Assembly (NCBI GenBank): GCA_033558025.1
Contig: JAUCEF010000007.1
Location: 10,044,001 to 10,108,000 of the forward strand
DNA from: Phytophthora sp. 'mugwort'
Taxonomy: Eukaryota > Oomycota > Peronosporomycetes > Peronosporales > Peronosporaceae
DNA length: 64,000 nt
Reading direction: 5' to 3'
Notes under the pieces: generated by a model
Told to the model about the DNA's origin: nothing
Seen by the model: the letters and a program-made list of their open reading frames with translations, nothing else
The model's database searches: none
Translations under genes and position numbers: made by a program
Shown here: in pieces, positions 42,694-54,111 of the stretch
Position numbering within the stretch: position 1 is the stretch's first letter
Layout of the letters: each line of letters starts with the position of its first letter

Positions 42694-43383
42694 CTACTTC
42701 TTGACTAGCAATGTAAATACTTGCAGAAGGCGTTGCTGATCCTCGCGGCGCTGCGCCTCGGCGGCAAGGCGATCTTGTCTCTCCTGCTCCCACTGCTCAC
42801 GCCGAAGCTCTAACTCCTTCTCCTTGTGCTCCCGCAGCACCTCCGCCAGCTTCGCGAACTTGTTGGGACTCTGGCTGGGCCGCGTACTCTCGTCCTCGCC
42901 AGGCGGGTCAGCCGCTTCAGGCGCTGAACGGCAAGCTCCCGGACCACCTCGCCGACCTTCTCGGCGGCAAGAGCTTTTGCCCGAGTCTCCTCTTTGGCCT
43001 TGTCCTGCGCGTGCCGGTGCTCGTCGAGAAGCTCATGCTTGAGCTTGTACTCTTCGCTGACGCCCCAGCTCTTGACCGCCTTCTTGTTGTTGTTGCGTGC
43101 ACTCTCTGACAGCCACATAATCGAATTAGAGAATAGTAGAGCCACAGTAGAGCACACAGACCATCTCACACGTACCTAGGAGTAGATTGGAGCGATTCTG
43201 GGCCGTCTTGGCGCTGAGGTTGTCTCGCGAGAAAACGTCGGATCCATTCAGGTCGTCTGCCACGTACTGCCACTTCTCCATTACTTTGCCGTGGCCTCTC
43301 TTAAAGGGCTCCTCGGCGATAATTTGCTTCAGAAGAAGCGCATCATCGGCGTCTGTGAAGTTTTTGCGCTTGCCTTCCACCAT
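42694..43383 (-). pseudogene. Harbinger-associated Myb/SANT-like protein, one frameshift
   Basis: Begins MVEGKRKNFTDADDALLLKQ, a Myb/SANT-like start. Exons 43176-43383 and 42694-43105 fit a GT-AG intron. A frame change near 42920 is needed to reach the Glu/Arg-rich coiled coil (FAKLAEVLREHKEKELELRR) and stop at 42694. PIF/Harbinger elements carry such a second DNA-binding protein that helps nuclear import of the transposase. Confidence 0.65.
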
Positions 43384-43915
43384 TGCAACGCTTCTGAGAG
43401 AATCAATGTACTGTGGGGTCGGCTTCAGCGAGCAGGTTTGCCGCGAGGATGGATGGTAGTGAGGGAAGTGAAAGCTGTCACCATATCGGCGCTTTCACTA
43501 GGAAAAGTTTTAAACAGCTCTTTTCGCGGTAGCGGTAGTGAAAGCGCCCTCGAAACCTCCCTACTGGACCCTTGGTTTTCACTAGCCGATCGCCACCACC
43601 TACGCGGCGGTGGGATTAGTTTTGGTCCCAGTACGTGTATATTGAAATCCCGTCAGAGCGCAGCGGAGGCGAGCAGGCCCACATAATTGTTTTTTCAACC
43701 AATCGTTTAATTATATTTCCACCAATGGCCGCATTCGGCAAAAGCTTTTTAAGCGAATGAGGGCCGCCTTCGCTGCCCTTGGCGGCCAATGAGATTGCGT
43801 CTAGAATCACGTTATGGCGTGACAGACGGACGGACGGAGCGAAGTTAGCGTTGAGTTTAGGACTAGCCGAGCGCCGCCCACTCTTTGCGGGCGGTGTGTG
43901 TTTGTCGGGTTCCAC

Positions 43916-44115
43916 CCCGTTCCGCTCGCTGTTCCAACTCGCTTCACTACTCTTATCGCGTCGTACTCCGATCCGCTCGCTGGGCAAGCTCGCTTCACTG
44001 CTCATATCGGGTCGGGTCGCAACCCGTTCCGCTCGCTGTTCGAGCTCGCTGCACTACTCTTAACTTGGTCCCACTCCGTTCCGATCGCTGCTTCACCTCG
44101 CTGCACTACTCATAT
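43916..44115. repeat. Degenerate tandem repeat, about four units of 45-57 bp
   Basis: Units share CCGTTCCGCTCGCTG, CTCGCTTCACTACTC and an AT-rich end (TTATCG, CATATC or CATATGG). The right edge meets a second repeat family. The period is irregular. Confidence 0.7.
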
Positions 44116-44124
44116 GGAGTAGGG

Positions 44125-44270
44125 TGGCCGCCTTCGCTTCGCTCGGCAGCGAAGTACGCTTTAGTGTAACCACACACCTTAATAGCCAATGGGAGGCCGC
44201 TTCGCTTCGCTCGGCAGCAATAAACAGATCGAGCCAATGGGAGGCTGCCTCGCTGCGCTCGGCAGTAATT
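44125..44270. repeat. Three imperfect direct repeats around CAATGGGAGG and GCTTCGCTCGGCAG
   Basis: Copies at about 44127-44151 (partial), 44184-44220 and 44232-44268 share CCAATGGGAGGC followed by CGCTTCGCTCGGCAG. A related GGCGGCCAATGAG occurs at 43781-43793. Function unknown. Confidence 0.55.
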
Positions 44271-44275
44271 AAAAA

Positions 44276-46374
44276 TTACATGGCTTCTGGCAGAGAAGGG
44301 GTTTTAAACCGTTACGCTCGGATATTTTTGCAATTTTGGGCATAGTTTTTGCAGTCCGGACGGTAGTTGCAGTCGATGTCATAGGTGAGTGAAGTGTTGC
44401 AATCGCCGAAGGAAAGGATGCCAAAAGAGAGGCTGAGGCGACAGGGGAAGGAGTGATAGGACGGACAGACAGGTTGCTTTTTTAGTAAGGAGGGAATATC
44501 CCCTCAGCATGCTATTTCTACTAGTATTATACTAAGTGCGCTAGACTATCCTACAATAGTACTCAAAATATAGTAGTTGTCCAGCAGTGATTTGACCGAA
44601 GTATGATGATTGCCAGCAACGGTAAGCTTTTAAACTAATTTTAAACTTAGTAATACTGCTACACTCATTAATACATGTATCCGTGTTCTCTGGATACTCT
44701 TTTATATTATTATTATTGAGCGTTCTAGTCGAAGTTTCCGCGGTTGAATCGACGCACCCAAATCGACTTGCAAATTGACCAAAAGCCCAAGCGCACTTGA
44801 ATTAACAATGGTCACAATAAGTACGTGATTGGACTTAGGCGAAAAGTTTCCGTACCACATGGAATGGGGATCCGCTCTTTTACCAAATGATAATAAGAAT
44901 TGATGGGTACATTAGGATCATTAATCCGCCCGTCGCCTAAGCGCATTATTGGTGTCCTCAACGGCCGCATCATCCAGTAGCGACGAAGAGTTTGAATTTT
45001 CATCAGGTCATATTGTGCTTTCTAGTAAACATTTTCATGGGCGGTTCTTTGAACAAACCAACCAAGCAATAGACCAACTTGCGTAACCATATACAACATT
45101 CATTTTGATAGTTTCCGGGCACCGCACGGCAACATCGCCAGTAACCAAGAACACGAGGAGACAGAATCGGCGACAGAAACGAAAAACACAGCGCCGCAGT
45201 AGCTAAAACCTGTACCACACGACAGCATCTCGACACTTCAAGATCCTACCAGGTCAAGGCTCGATGGCAAGGACGCCACCCTCAACATCGCCGGTGAATG
45301 TGCGTGTATCGCCGTATCCACTGCGCGTAGGAACGCCGTGTTATACACCATCCCCAGCGTCTTCCACGCTCCAGACACCGAAGGAGGCCGACCACAGAGC
45401 TAGTGTCTCACTGGACGATTCGCTACTGGCTCCGATGATCGCCGACTGCAATTAATCGTGCGGCCGATGGTAAAGAACACTGTCGGGCAACGAAATGCAT
45501 CGGCCAATGTGCTGGAGGACATTTGCCGCAAATGGTGCTGGAGTTACTTGCCTTCCAATGCCCTTGCCTTGTGTTGCTTGCCTTCCGAAGCGATTGCCTT
45601 GCAGAAATTTTGTCCGGTCAGGCATACTTGCTCGATTTTGTGGTGGTTTGCACAATAGGTCAGAAATTCCAAACTTTAGCGGGATCCACAATATAATGAC
45701 GAATTCAGCTAAATTTTCTACCTTCAAGTCGTCGACGAGATCGGCACTGGACATAGCGTCCTGCTCGAACATAGCGTCCGCTGTCTAGGCTGATGCCGCC
45801 GTCAACTTTCTGTCACTCCGTTGACGAGTGTGTACAGCTGCTCGATATCGAAAAGAGCATCATCTCTCGTCGAGCTAGACACACCAGCCACCTTGCGGCC
45901 CACAGCTCACTTTTCCCCCGCTGGAACTGTTTGCCTCGTAGTGTGCAACAGCCCCGCCAGTGGTATCTGTAACTCTTGCGACTCGACGGAGACTGATTTG
46001 TCTTCACCGACAACCGTCTGAGAGCTGCTGAACTCGCAGTATCTACCCCGTGGATACGTGCTACGCCGCATGCATCGTAAGAGCCGCAGCTCTGATGCTC
46101 CGGCCCATAGCTGTCCACGCCGCGCATGGCATGTAGCGACACCTCCTCGTCACGAACACATGTCCCCTGTGTCACCCAGCAGAGTACCTGTCACCCTGTA
46201 TTCAGCCCGCAAGCTCGACTCGGGACACGCGTTTTCGACACCTTCATCGTCTACAATTCCGGATCACCGTTATCCAGCACAGTGATCGACTTGGTCCCGT
46301 GTTACAGTCAATTGCGCTTTGCTTCCTCGCTGAGGTGGGTTGAAGACGCGCCAAAGATCCGCTACGAGTAAAGC
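44276..46374. other. Unresolved repeat-derived DNA left of the gypsy protease relic
   Basis: Low coding order. Parts probably belong to the same minus-strand gypsy element beyond its protease, but I could not find reverse-transcriptase motifs here. Nothing else was recognised. Confidence 0.35.
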
Positions 46375-46721
46375 GCGTTGCGCCTAAGCCACCTACATCC
46401 AATTTATCTATGGCTCGAAGCGCTCCAGCCATGCCATGCCCAGGATGAGATCATAACTCGAATCCAGATCAAAGACCAGACAGCACGTCCAGGTCCACAG
46501 GACCTTAGGCACCGTGGCAGCCCCCATCGCTAGACGAACGGCGACGATGCCAACCCTTCACGCTCTCTGCGCTTCAGCGTACTGATGACTTGCTTCCATA
46601 GTGGAGCGTCGAGACTAATTGTACGACGTCTCGAGACTGATCGAAATGATCCGTGGCTTCTCATAACCTCTCGCCTTCTTCTCGACGACAAGCAAGTCCG
46701 GGTTGGATACAGTTTCGGTGG
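46375..46721 (-). pseudogene. Gypsy retropepsin fragment
   Basis: The segment LVFDLDSSYDLILGMAWLERF (shown in parts: LVFDLDSSYD then LILGMAWLERF) is the C-terminal half of the retroviral-type aspartic protease of oomycete gypsy elements. Just upstream, EKKARGYEKPRIISI resembles the first strand, but the catalytic DSGA is lost. Several stops. Confidence 0.7.
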
Positions 46722-46902
46722 TAAGGCCCTGATCCAAGTACGAGAACGAATGAATGACAAACTTGCCAATAGACATGCCTCACCGATATTGTGCTGTTCT
46801 TTGTTTCTAGAACTTCGTTCGCAGGCTGGTCCAAGTAGATTCTGCATCGACACCGGGTGAGGGCCGCCACGTGGCACATTTTTCATTTCGCCGCGAAGGG
46901 CA

Positions 46903-47713
46903 ATGCGCGGCAATGATTCTGAGACGGCTTCGCTGCCTTTGGCTTCGCTGCTGAGTGCTGAGGCCGTGCTGAGGCTTCCGCAGGTCGACTCCCAGCTGCC
47001 TTCGACTCCGCAAGTCGCCCCCGATCTTCCCGCTCGCGCTGGCAAGAGACGAAGTACCGCTATCGAACTTGATGCTGAGGACAGTGCAGCGCCGCTTCCC
47101 CCCCCCCCCCGATAACTCAAAACAGGGGAAGCGTACCCGTAAAGGCAAAAGTAAGCCAGAAGAAACGGCCTCGGCGTCCGGAGAAGCGGCGCTGCGCATC
47201 AAGCGGTCTAACGAGATGGCCAGTGAGCTTCTCAAGTTGCGTTTTGAGGACGGCGAGGTGCGCATGAAGCTCGACGCAGCTGCACTGTGTTCTTCGAGCA
47301 AACCAGGTGTGTACAAGCCCTGATGCCCGATAGTTTGCCCGATATTAACTTGTTCTTGTGCACGTACGAGGTGTCCGCAAAGTACAGGAAGCGCAAGCGT
47401 GAAATGGGTGCAACAGGCAACAACCACTACCAGACATGGACGAAACCTCTTGGGGGATACTGAACAATGTTTTTGCCAACTCCCTTGGTATTAGTAACGG
47501 CGTGATACTTGACTCTAACCTGGACGAAAGTGAAGAGGAAGCGGATGGCCATCAACGAAGGCAAAGATTGACAAGAAACCACCGCTTCTACAGCTGGGAG
47601 CTGCAATGCAAAGTGGAATGCAGGCAATAACGGATGCAATGCCAGCTCGCGGAACAAGCTCAGATCAATTTGAACAGCTCCAGAGTAAGTTCAACGAGCA
47701 GCATGCACAAACG
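46903..47713 (+). pseudogene. Second ORF of Harbinger B, possibly Myb-like partner
   Basis: Two frames joined across a 13-C run (47098-47110): LPSTPQVAPDLPARAGKRR then KRTRKGKSKPEE, IKRSNEMASELLKLRFEDGE. A third piece follows (DETSWGILNNVF, then QFEQLQSKFNEQHAQTM). Basic, Gln-rich and coiled-coil-like, as for Harbinger accessory proteins. It is cut by the mitochondrial insertion. No domain is certain. Confidence 0.4.
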
Positions 47714-47716
47714 ATG

Positions 47717-48031
47717 CGCATCCGGTCTTAAATTATTCGTAAAAGAAACAATTTTACCAAGTAATGCTGATGTAATTTTATTTATATTTGCACCTATTTT
47801 AGCTTTTTTTAAAGTCTATTAAGTTGGACAATAATACCTTTAGGTTTTGGTTGGATGGGAAGGTGTTGGTTTTTGTTCATATTTATTAATTAATTTTTGT
47901 TTTACACGTTTACAAGCGAATAAAGTAGCTATAAAAGCTATGTTAGTTAATCGGATTAGTGATTTAATCTTATTATTAGGTGTATTAACTGTTTTTTATA
48001 ATATTAGAACTATTGAATATTTTAGTACATT
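47717..48031 (+). other. Nuclear mitochondrial insertion (NUMT): nad1 fragment joined to nad5 fragment
   Basis: Sudden AT-rich block. From about 47723 it reads GLKLFVKETILPSNADVI and FIFAPILAFF, the NADH dehydrogenase subunit 1 segment. From about 47842 it reads VGWEGVGFCSYLLINF, LQANKVAIKAMLVNRI and YNIRTIEYFSTF, a typical nad5 segment. The two are separated by about 25 bases. Composition and codon use (A/T third positions) differ sharply from surroundings. Both are on the plus strand and near-intact, suggesting a fairly recent insertion. Confidence 0.85.
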
Positions 48032-48091
48032 TCAGCAGCAGCAATGGGAGCTTTAGGAGGCTAGAACAAGGACGCTGATCAAAGACTAAAT

Positions 48092-49298
48092 TCAATCCCA
48101 ATGCTTATCAAGCGTACTTCTGGAAAACCTTAGCGAGATCGTCCCTCTTTGCCACTCCTTGCGAATGCGATACTGGGGTCTCGACTGACTTTCGACTTCA
48201 GCTACTGGTGGTGGTGCATCATGAAGGAGCGGGTCGTTTCCTGTGATGACTTCGCTATCGCTCAGGTTGGTCAACATGTTGTGTAGTACACACGTAGCTA
48301 CAGCCACGTTGACTTGGTCTTCTGTTCTAGCTTAGAAAGCAGAACTCGGATCCGATGCTTTAGTCGACCAAATGCATACTCAACAACAATGCGAGTGCGC
48401 GAGTGGATGTAATTGTAGTGTGTTGATAGGGCTTGAAGTTGCTGCTGTATCTGGGTATCGCACGAGCAAATACCCCCACAGTTTGTATCCCGCATCACCA
48501 AGCAAGTGTTTGTCGGGCAGCACGTACGAAGACAGTCTTTCCCATCACATACGCGTTAGTGCAACGTACATATAATGAAAAAATGTCAACAACTATAATA
48601 CTACCTCGTGTTGACGCCTGAGCCATTCAATAAAGACTGATCATTCGCAGACCCAGCCCGGATTGACAGTGAGCAAAACGCGCCAAGATAGTCCACCACC
48701 GCTTGGACATTAACGGCATCGTAGCCTTTCCGGCAATACCAACCTTAAAGTCGGCTGGTCGGGCAATGCGCAAGAGTACCATCTACAGCCCCAATAACCC
48801 CCGGAACCCAGCGAGTGCAGAGAAGCCTTCCTCCGTACCTGCCACTTGACTCGGACTTGGATGCAGATTTCAGATTTCAGATTTGGGAAGACTGACGATC
48901 ACTGCAATAGTTTAATTGATGTAGTTGGCTGCTCGAGTATGTGAAATGCCCAGCACCTGGCCAGCTTCTTCCATCGTACCCCCTTGCGCCAAATACATCA
49001 TAGTCAATGCCACATAACGAATCATACGGAAACTTAGCATTGTGGTGCGGCTTGACAGGCCACGCTGCAACAATTGCCTTCGTGATCGCAAGAAAGGATG
49101 AACGATCGCAACGCAGCATCTTGTTGAACCACTTGGTGTGAGGAGTCTTGAGCGCCCTTTCCATCGTTCCGTTTCGGTGGGGAAGGTGGACACGTTTTCC
49201 TGGCCGTTGCCCAGAGCACGTTTGTCTGCTGTAATGCCCACCGCGACCGCGACACTAGCGCTCATGACGGCAGAGACGGCGGCCACTTCAGGGTCCAT
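48092..49298 (-). pseudogene. PIF/Harbinger DDE transposase of element B, decayed
   Basis: In order on the minus strand: a start MDPEVAAVSAVM, then FNKMLRCDRSSFLAITKAIV, a degraded helix region, PADFKGWYCRKGYDAVNVQ with AGSANDQSLLNGS (catalytic core), then SRTRIVVEYAFGRLKHRIRV and VAVATCVLHNMLTNLSD at the C-terminus. Pieces lie in different frames. Confidence 0.78.
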
Positions 49299-49549
49299 GC
49301 TGACAGGATCCGTTCTAGAACTCAGAACGGGTCGGACTGACGTTCGGAAAACCTAGATCTGAGACTGCGAGCTGTCAAAAATAGGTACCGTGTACCATAC
49401 GAAGGCAGCCATTCTGCTTAGCTCAGAACCGTTCTGGTACTTGGACCAGGGCCTAAAGAGTACGGCTCTCTTCGAGACAGGGCCTTGTCGCCATCCTCCT
49501 TCCTTAGGCTCAACAAAACTCAGGTCTTCCTCAGTAAGGCGCCCCGCAC

Positions 49550-50438
49550 CTACAGTGTGTCGCCGTTTCCACGCGACGAGCTGGTGACTTTGGCAGACGC
49601 TCTAGCGTTGGCCAGAGTATCTTGGCATGGCCTGCGCGAAGAGGAGAAACATCCAAATGGGTGGTGCTTCGACAAATGAAGAACTTGCGGACTCCCGTAC
49701 TTCTTCAGCAATTTGAAGCTATATGTCCTCGTTTCAGCGTAGCGGTGGTCCATAGGCTCGTGGTCGCCGGACGGAGTAGTGTCTGGCGCGCTCCATCTAA
49801 GTCGTGCTGACTTCAAATTGAACTCAGCGTTCAATGCCACCCTTACTGCCTCTCCAAAAGAGGACTGGCGCTCACGAATTCTACCGTCCTGGCCACGCTG
49901 ATACGGCGGCCTCTCTACAGACTGTCGCAGTCACTACCTCAGGCAACGGATCGGCCCTAATCGCTGGCCATGCCAGCTGTTAAGTTCTCAACTAAGCCCA
50001 ACAAGTCCTTCTTGCCATGTAGAGTAGCCAGGAAGCTTGACCGCACGCGATATGCCTGATTAGGCGAAGCGGACATTCGCGAGAGTTGGAGATTGAGCTC
50101 TTCCCAGTTAAAAAGCGACGTCAACCAACGTGCGCACGTAAGTGCCCATTCACGCCAAGTTTGGAAATAGCAAAACTCTCGCGTTGTTGGTCGGTGTTGA
50201 GCATGCCCGATCCTGTCGCCATTTCGATCTCGCGGATCCATCCATTGCAAGGGATTAATCTTCCTTGCCTTCGAAGATCTTCACGCTTAGCATGTGCGAA
50301 GGACACCTCCTGCGCTGCGGTTGATGCCATCGACGTTATAGTCTCAGAGAGCCTCTGCTGAAGGGGCTCTAACAGAGATAATTCTTGTAACTTGAGATCG
50401 CATATAGACGCGCGTTCACTGCGGATCTTGCTAGGCAA
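49550..50438 (-). pseudogene. Gypsy gag relic
   Basis: Reads AISKLG, REWALTC (in a shifted frame), PNQAYRVRSSFLATLHGKKD, DPLPEVV and VALNAEFNLKSARL, the order seen in gag of oomycete gypsy elements. It starts MPSKIRSERASI. Numerous stops and shifts. Its 3' end leads to the Harbinger B insertion site. Confidence 0.7.
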
Positions 50439-50440
50439 GA

Positions 50441-51229
50441 TGCGTTACGCCCTCACAGCCAAGTAAAGACATAAGCTTTTAAGCGCAACTTGGTGGGTCT
50501 GGGACAGGTTCGAAAACGCTGCCTGCTTCATCCCCACCGAGCGTCATAAGGCCGTTTAGGTGCGAGACTGACTACTAGCGCAACCAGGTTCAGCAGGGCC
50601 GCCTAGAAGACTGCGTTAGAAGGAGACGCATTGGCTGACCGAGTCTTTGCTGTGGATCTCCGAACCACTAAGTTCTTCACAAACGTTTAAATCCCCCTAC
50701 TTATCCTTAGCCACCTCAAGATGACCAGCCACAACGAACTGGCCAAACCATCAAATTTCTATTTAAGCTTCTAAAAGTAAAAACTTGCATTTTGGCTTTG
50801 CCTCAAGGTGGTGCTGTACACACTAAAGCGGCCAAGTACCTTACTTCATCGAGACACTGCGCTTTGCAGCGGCAACTGCTTGGGCGCATTGAAGCGCCAA
50901 CTTGTTCACAAGGCTTGGTCCATGCAGCCCATGCATTGTTAGGCTGCTCATTCCATTAACTGTATCCGCAGCTCCTGCATTTGGCAGCGGACCATGTCGT
51001 TGTGGCTTAGAGAGACATATAGCGCTTGATCCCTGCCTTTAGGGCGCTAAAACAACCTGCAACGAACAACTAAGAGTACATCGTTAGAAATGTAGAATGT
51101 AACAGCACAATATACGAGCAACCCACCTTCTATCGGGTTGCACATGGAGAATACGGTGCTGGACGAAGAAGCACAAGGTCTTGTTGTCCGCTCGCGAACT
51201 CCTCCGTCTGGCTGTGAACCGAAATATTG
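50441..51229. other. Repeat-derived spacer between gag and mariner relics
   Basis: No coding order seen. It could hold the gypsy leader or LTR remains. The CCTCAAGGTGG block at 50807-50817 recurs inverted near 52180-52195, a possible mariner terminal repeat. Confidence 0.3.
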
Positions 51230-52043
51230 TCGAGCACCATGACCGCCGGCTTACCAGCAAAAGATGTTGGCAACTTGGGTGTGCTCCGCGGCATCGTTCA
51301 CAGCTTCCACGAACGCATCATTCTCTTCCATTGTTATGCTCCCGCGCTGGGTCTCGTAGTACAGTAGACCGACTTCAGTCGAGACTGCGCACTGAATATT
51401 GCAAGTACTTATCCTTGCTAGGTAGCAGCTTGACAATGTCGCACTCACCTTTTAGTGCTCGAACCTGCGCGCGCTCGCAGTACATGCTTAGTTGTGTATT
51501 GTTTGTTTTCATGATAATAAACCTTCACGACTGTACTTGGTCAGACACTCAATAGCAAACGTCTTGCGTTATTCAGTATTGACCTCATTATTGCAAGTTG
51601 AAGACTAAATTCCAACCTATATCCACATGCATTTCAACAAAGCGTTAGACTGCAGCAGAAATTCATCAGTTTGCTATGGCGTACCTGCTTCGTCGTGTAG
51701 AGCTTACCGGAGAGCTTTTAACTGACCAATATATGCTCAGGTGCACACCAAAATCCAGCATCGTCTTCAGCTGCTCCAACGTTAGCAGACAGTTATCTTC
51801 CACGGAGCAGACCATCGCCTCTTCGCTTGGTTGGGTGCACTTGATCTTAGCAGCCCAAAGAGCCGCAAGCTTATTCACTCCGGGCTCCCGCTCGCTACGA
51901 TGCGGAGAGCAGCAGTCGGCGATGGTCCCCCACTTCTTTCCTTGGCGGTGAGCATCCAGGACGAGCGTTCGAGCCGCACAGGATGTGCTTGGGCTCTTTG
52001 GGCATGCCCAGATGGGGTGGGTTGCAAAGTCACAGCGATGCAA
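51230..52043 (-). pseudogene. Tc1/mariner-type (DDE_3) transposase relic
   Basis: Minus-strand pieces in order: LAALWAAKIKCTQPSEE, CLLTLEQLKTMLDFGVHLS (helix-turn-helix region), then AVSTEVGLLYYETQRGSIT with MEENDAFVEAVNDA, followed by a decayed DN-AHS-like third catalytic part. Frames are broken near 51450-51660. This family is common in Phytophthora genomes. Confidence 0.7.
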
Positions 52044-53129
52044 TTGCTAGTGAGCGTGGGCGAAGTCGCCTCCACCAGTCGTTATGCATCCATACCGGTT
52101 GGACTGCAGAAATTCCACTTTGCAGTTAAGCTCAATTTTAATTGATTTTGCGGTGTTCATTTCCCCATATTGGAGTAAAGTATAGCCACCTTGAGGTGGC
52201 AAAGGTGTAGAGGCTCGAATAGTAACTATTCGTAAACAAAGAATACATTACCTCGTGCTAAATGTGAACGGCTATTTATATTAATATTTGTCTGTGGCGT
52301 AAATGTATAACTCTAACTACCAACCATAGTCAACCTAGTCAAATGTATTAGACCACGTACTGAAGTCCTGTTAGTCCAAGCGGTGCCACGTATTGTGCCT
52401 TTCCCGACTTATGGCCAATCTGACCTCAAAAGGTATCTTCTTCGCAAGTGCTTTAGGGTTAAAGATATGATGATTTGTCGAGCCACTGGTACAAAACTAA
52501 ATGCATTTGCCTTTTGTTTTATGTCCAATGACTGCTGGAGAAGCAAGTCCTACGGATGGGCCCCGATTTGGACTAAGGACCACCTTTTAGCGAATTTAGG
52601 ACCGAATGACCACAATGCATCGGCCATTCGGACGCTCGAAAGAGCTGCCAATAGATCAGGTATGAAATGGCCTATGTGTCAGATGAGGGTAGGGATAAAT
52701 TTAGACATAGGTACCCAGTCTGTTAGGAGGGCTTCCGTAAGACCCCTCTTCCTACGTAGGACTCTAAATCGGAGGGCGTTTCGGCAGAAAGGCACAATAC
52801 CACTTGCTGCATGGTGGCACGTAGTGTAGCTACACTTCGTGCGACCTTCGTGTAACACCGTTACAGCGCGGGTCCAAAGCTTCTACTGCGTGCACAAGCT
52901 TGAAATACGTTCCGCCACGTTCAACACTTTGAATACGACACTTCAGAGGCTCTGGAAACGATGCGTTGTCTTGATTGCTTTGGAAGTGATATTAAACTAG
53001 CTACGTCTCGCTACTCCTAGGACTGCAAAAACAATTCTAGTACCGGTCCGTCCACATTGAGGTAGGCCACAAACCCAACTGTAGGACAGCAAATCCCATT
53101 ACAGCTGAGTGGCAAACGTACCGTTAACA
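52044..53129. other. Unrecognised stretch with one plus-strand ORF
   Basis: An open frame at 52383-52829 (149 codons, first ATG at about 52469) has no recognisable motif and sits between transposon relics. Likely another decayed repeat. Confidence 0.3.
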
Positions 53130-53936
53130 TCAACACTTTGGTGCGCTGATACTTCGACTTGAAGACAATCGGTGCGTCTCCAACCTGACCATGATGCCTA
53201 ACGACGAGCAGCGGCCTTCCAGGTTGCTGTCCCAGTCCGCGTCAGTAAATGCCTTCACCTTGGCGTTTTCTTTGTTGTCGTGATAACCTCCCTCGTGGAC
53301 GTCAAGTAGCGCAGCACTCGAATCGCAGCCTACCAATACGGTTGCCCGGGATTCGCCAAAAACCGCGACAGCTGCGTGACAATGTAGGTCAAGTCGGGGA
53401 GGGTGCAGGTCGTGATATACAACAAGCATGCAAATCAGCGGCCGGTAGGGAGTGGACCTCATGTCCTCTCGCTTCAGCTTCGTAGTGGGCGTCTGCACCA
53501 GCGGCAACTCCAACCCTGTACCAGACGGGTTCACTAACCGCCTTCGCGTCCTGCTGGTCGGACCGGTCGACCACGTTGTCGACGTAGCGCGTTTGCTTAA
53601 TCGCTAGCGTATCCCTGTTCCGTCATTGTCGATCTCCATGTCGAGGATGAACCTGGTCTTGCCAAGATCCTTCATCTTGAAAGCGCTCTACAACGCCATC
53701 GTGACGTCTGTGATCTCCGAGTTAGACTTGGCGGCGATGATCTTGTGTCCACGCATAAGCCTACATGTACTTGTCTTTTCGTAGACACGTTGGCCCGCCT
53801 ACAGCTGCGGAAACCGATCTTCATGAACCTCTCGTGGATCGTCTTGTGCCACGTGCTCGCATCCTGCTTAAGGCCGTAGATCGCTTCGTCCTACTTGCCC
53901 ACCATGTTCGCGACGTTCTCGACGACTACGGCACCT

Positions 53937-53985
53937 CCACGTAGATTTGCTCTTCCAGGTCACTGTTAAGAGCAAATCTACGTGG
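53937..53985. repeat. Perfect inverted repeat, 18-bp arms, 13-nt loop
   Basis: Arm CCACGTAGATTTGCTCTT at 53937-53954 and its exact complement at 53968-53985. Read on the coding strand of copia, one arm is an inserted copy that breaks the frame between DADTAFL and the LNSDLEEQIYVEV segment. Confidence 0.9.
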
Positions 53986-54111
53986 TGGCGTAGGAAAGCG
54001 GTGTCCGCGTCCAACTGGTCGATCACATATACCTTCGCGATCATTACTGAGACCAGGCAACCCTGATCGAGTTTTTTTTTTTTAGCGTTGGAGATAGCGA
54101 GTACCGTACTT

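Larger units (their letters stand above)
39092..43560. mobile_element. PIF/Harbinger transposon A with nested pogo insertion
   Basis: Ends share AGGTTTCGA followed by GC and TTTCACT blocks in inverted orientation (left from 39092, right ending 43560). CTA flanks the right end (43561-43563); on the left, CTA is found at 37291-37293, displaced by pogo element A which sits in its TA. Removing pogo element B (39151-41086) leaves about 2.5 kb. It carries the two classical Harbinger genes: a DDE transposase (+, decayed) and a Myb/SANT-like protein (-). Additional inner copies of the terminal motif (TAGTGAAAGC, CCCTCAC) lie near both ends. Confidence 0.75.
46725..49453. mobile_element. PIF/Harbinger transposon B with TAA target duplication
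   Basis: About 2.7 kb. Inverted ends GGCCCTGATCCAAGTAC (left from 46725) and GTACTTGGACCAGGGCC (right to 49453) match with one or two changes, and TAA flanks both (46722-46724, 49454-49456), the PIF/Harbinger target. The minus strand has a decayed DDE transposase (48092-49298), the plus strand a second ORF (46903-47713). A mitochondrial insertion (about 47717-48031) lies inside. Confidence 0.85.
46375..50440 (-). mobile_element. Ty3/gypsy retrotransposon relic, split by a Harbinger insertion
   Basis: On the minus strand a gag relic (49550-50438) and a protease relic (46375-46721) lie in the correct gag-to-protease order but are separated by a complete Harbinger element (46725-49453). Joining the flanks across one TAA target copy restores an open frame. 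LTRs and reverse transcriptase were not found. Confidence 0.65.

Noticed and set aside
47634..48056. Genuine nuclear membrane protein spanning the mitochondrial block
   Set aside because: The hydrophobic parts are nad1 and nad5 pieces with mitochondrial composition; frames join to the flanks by chance.
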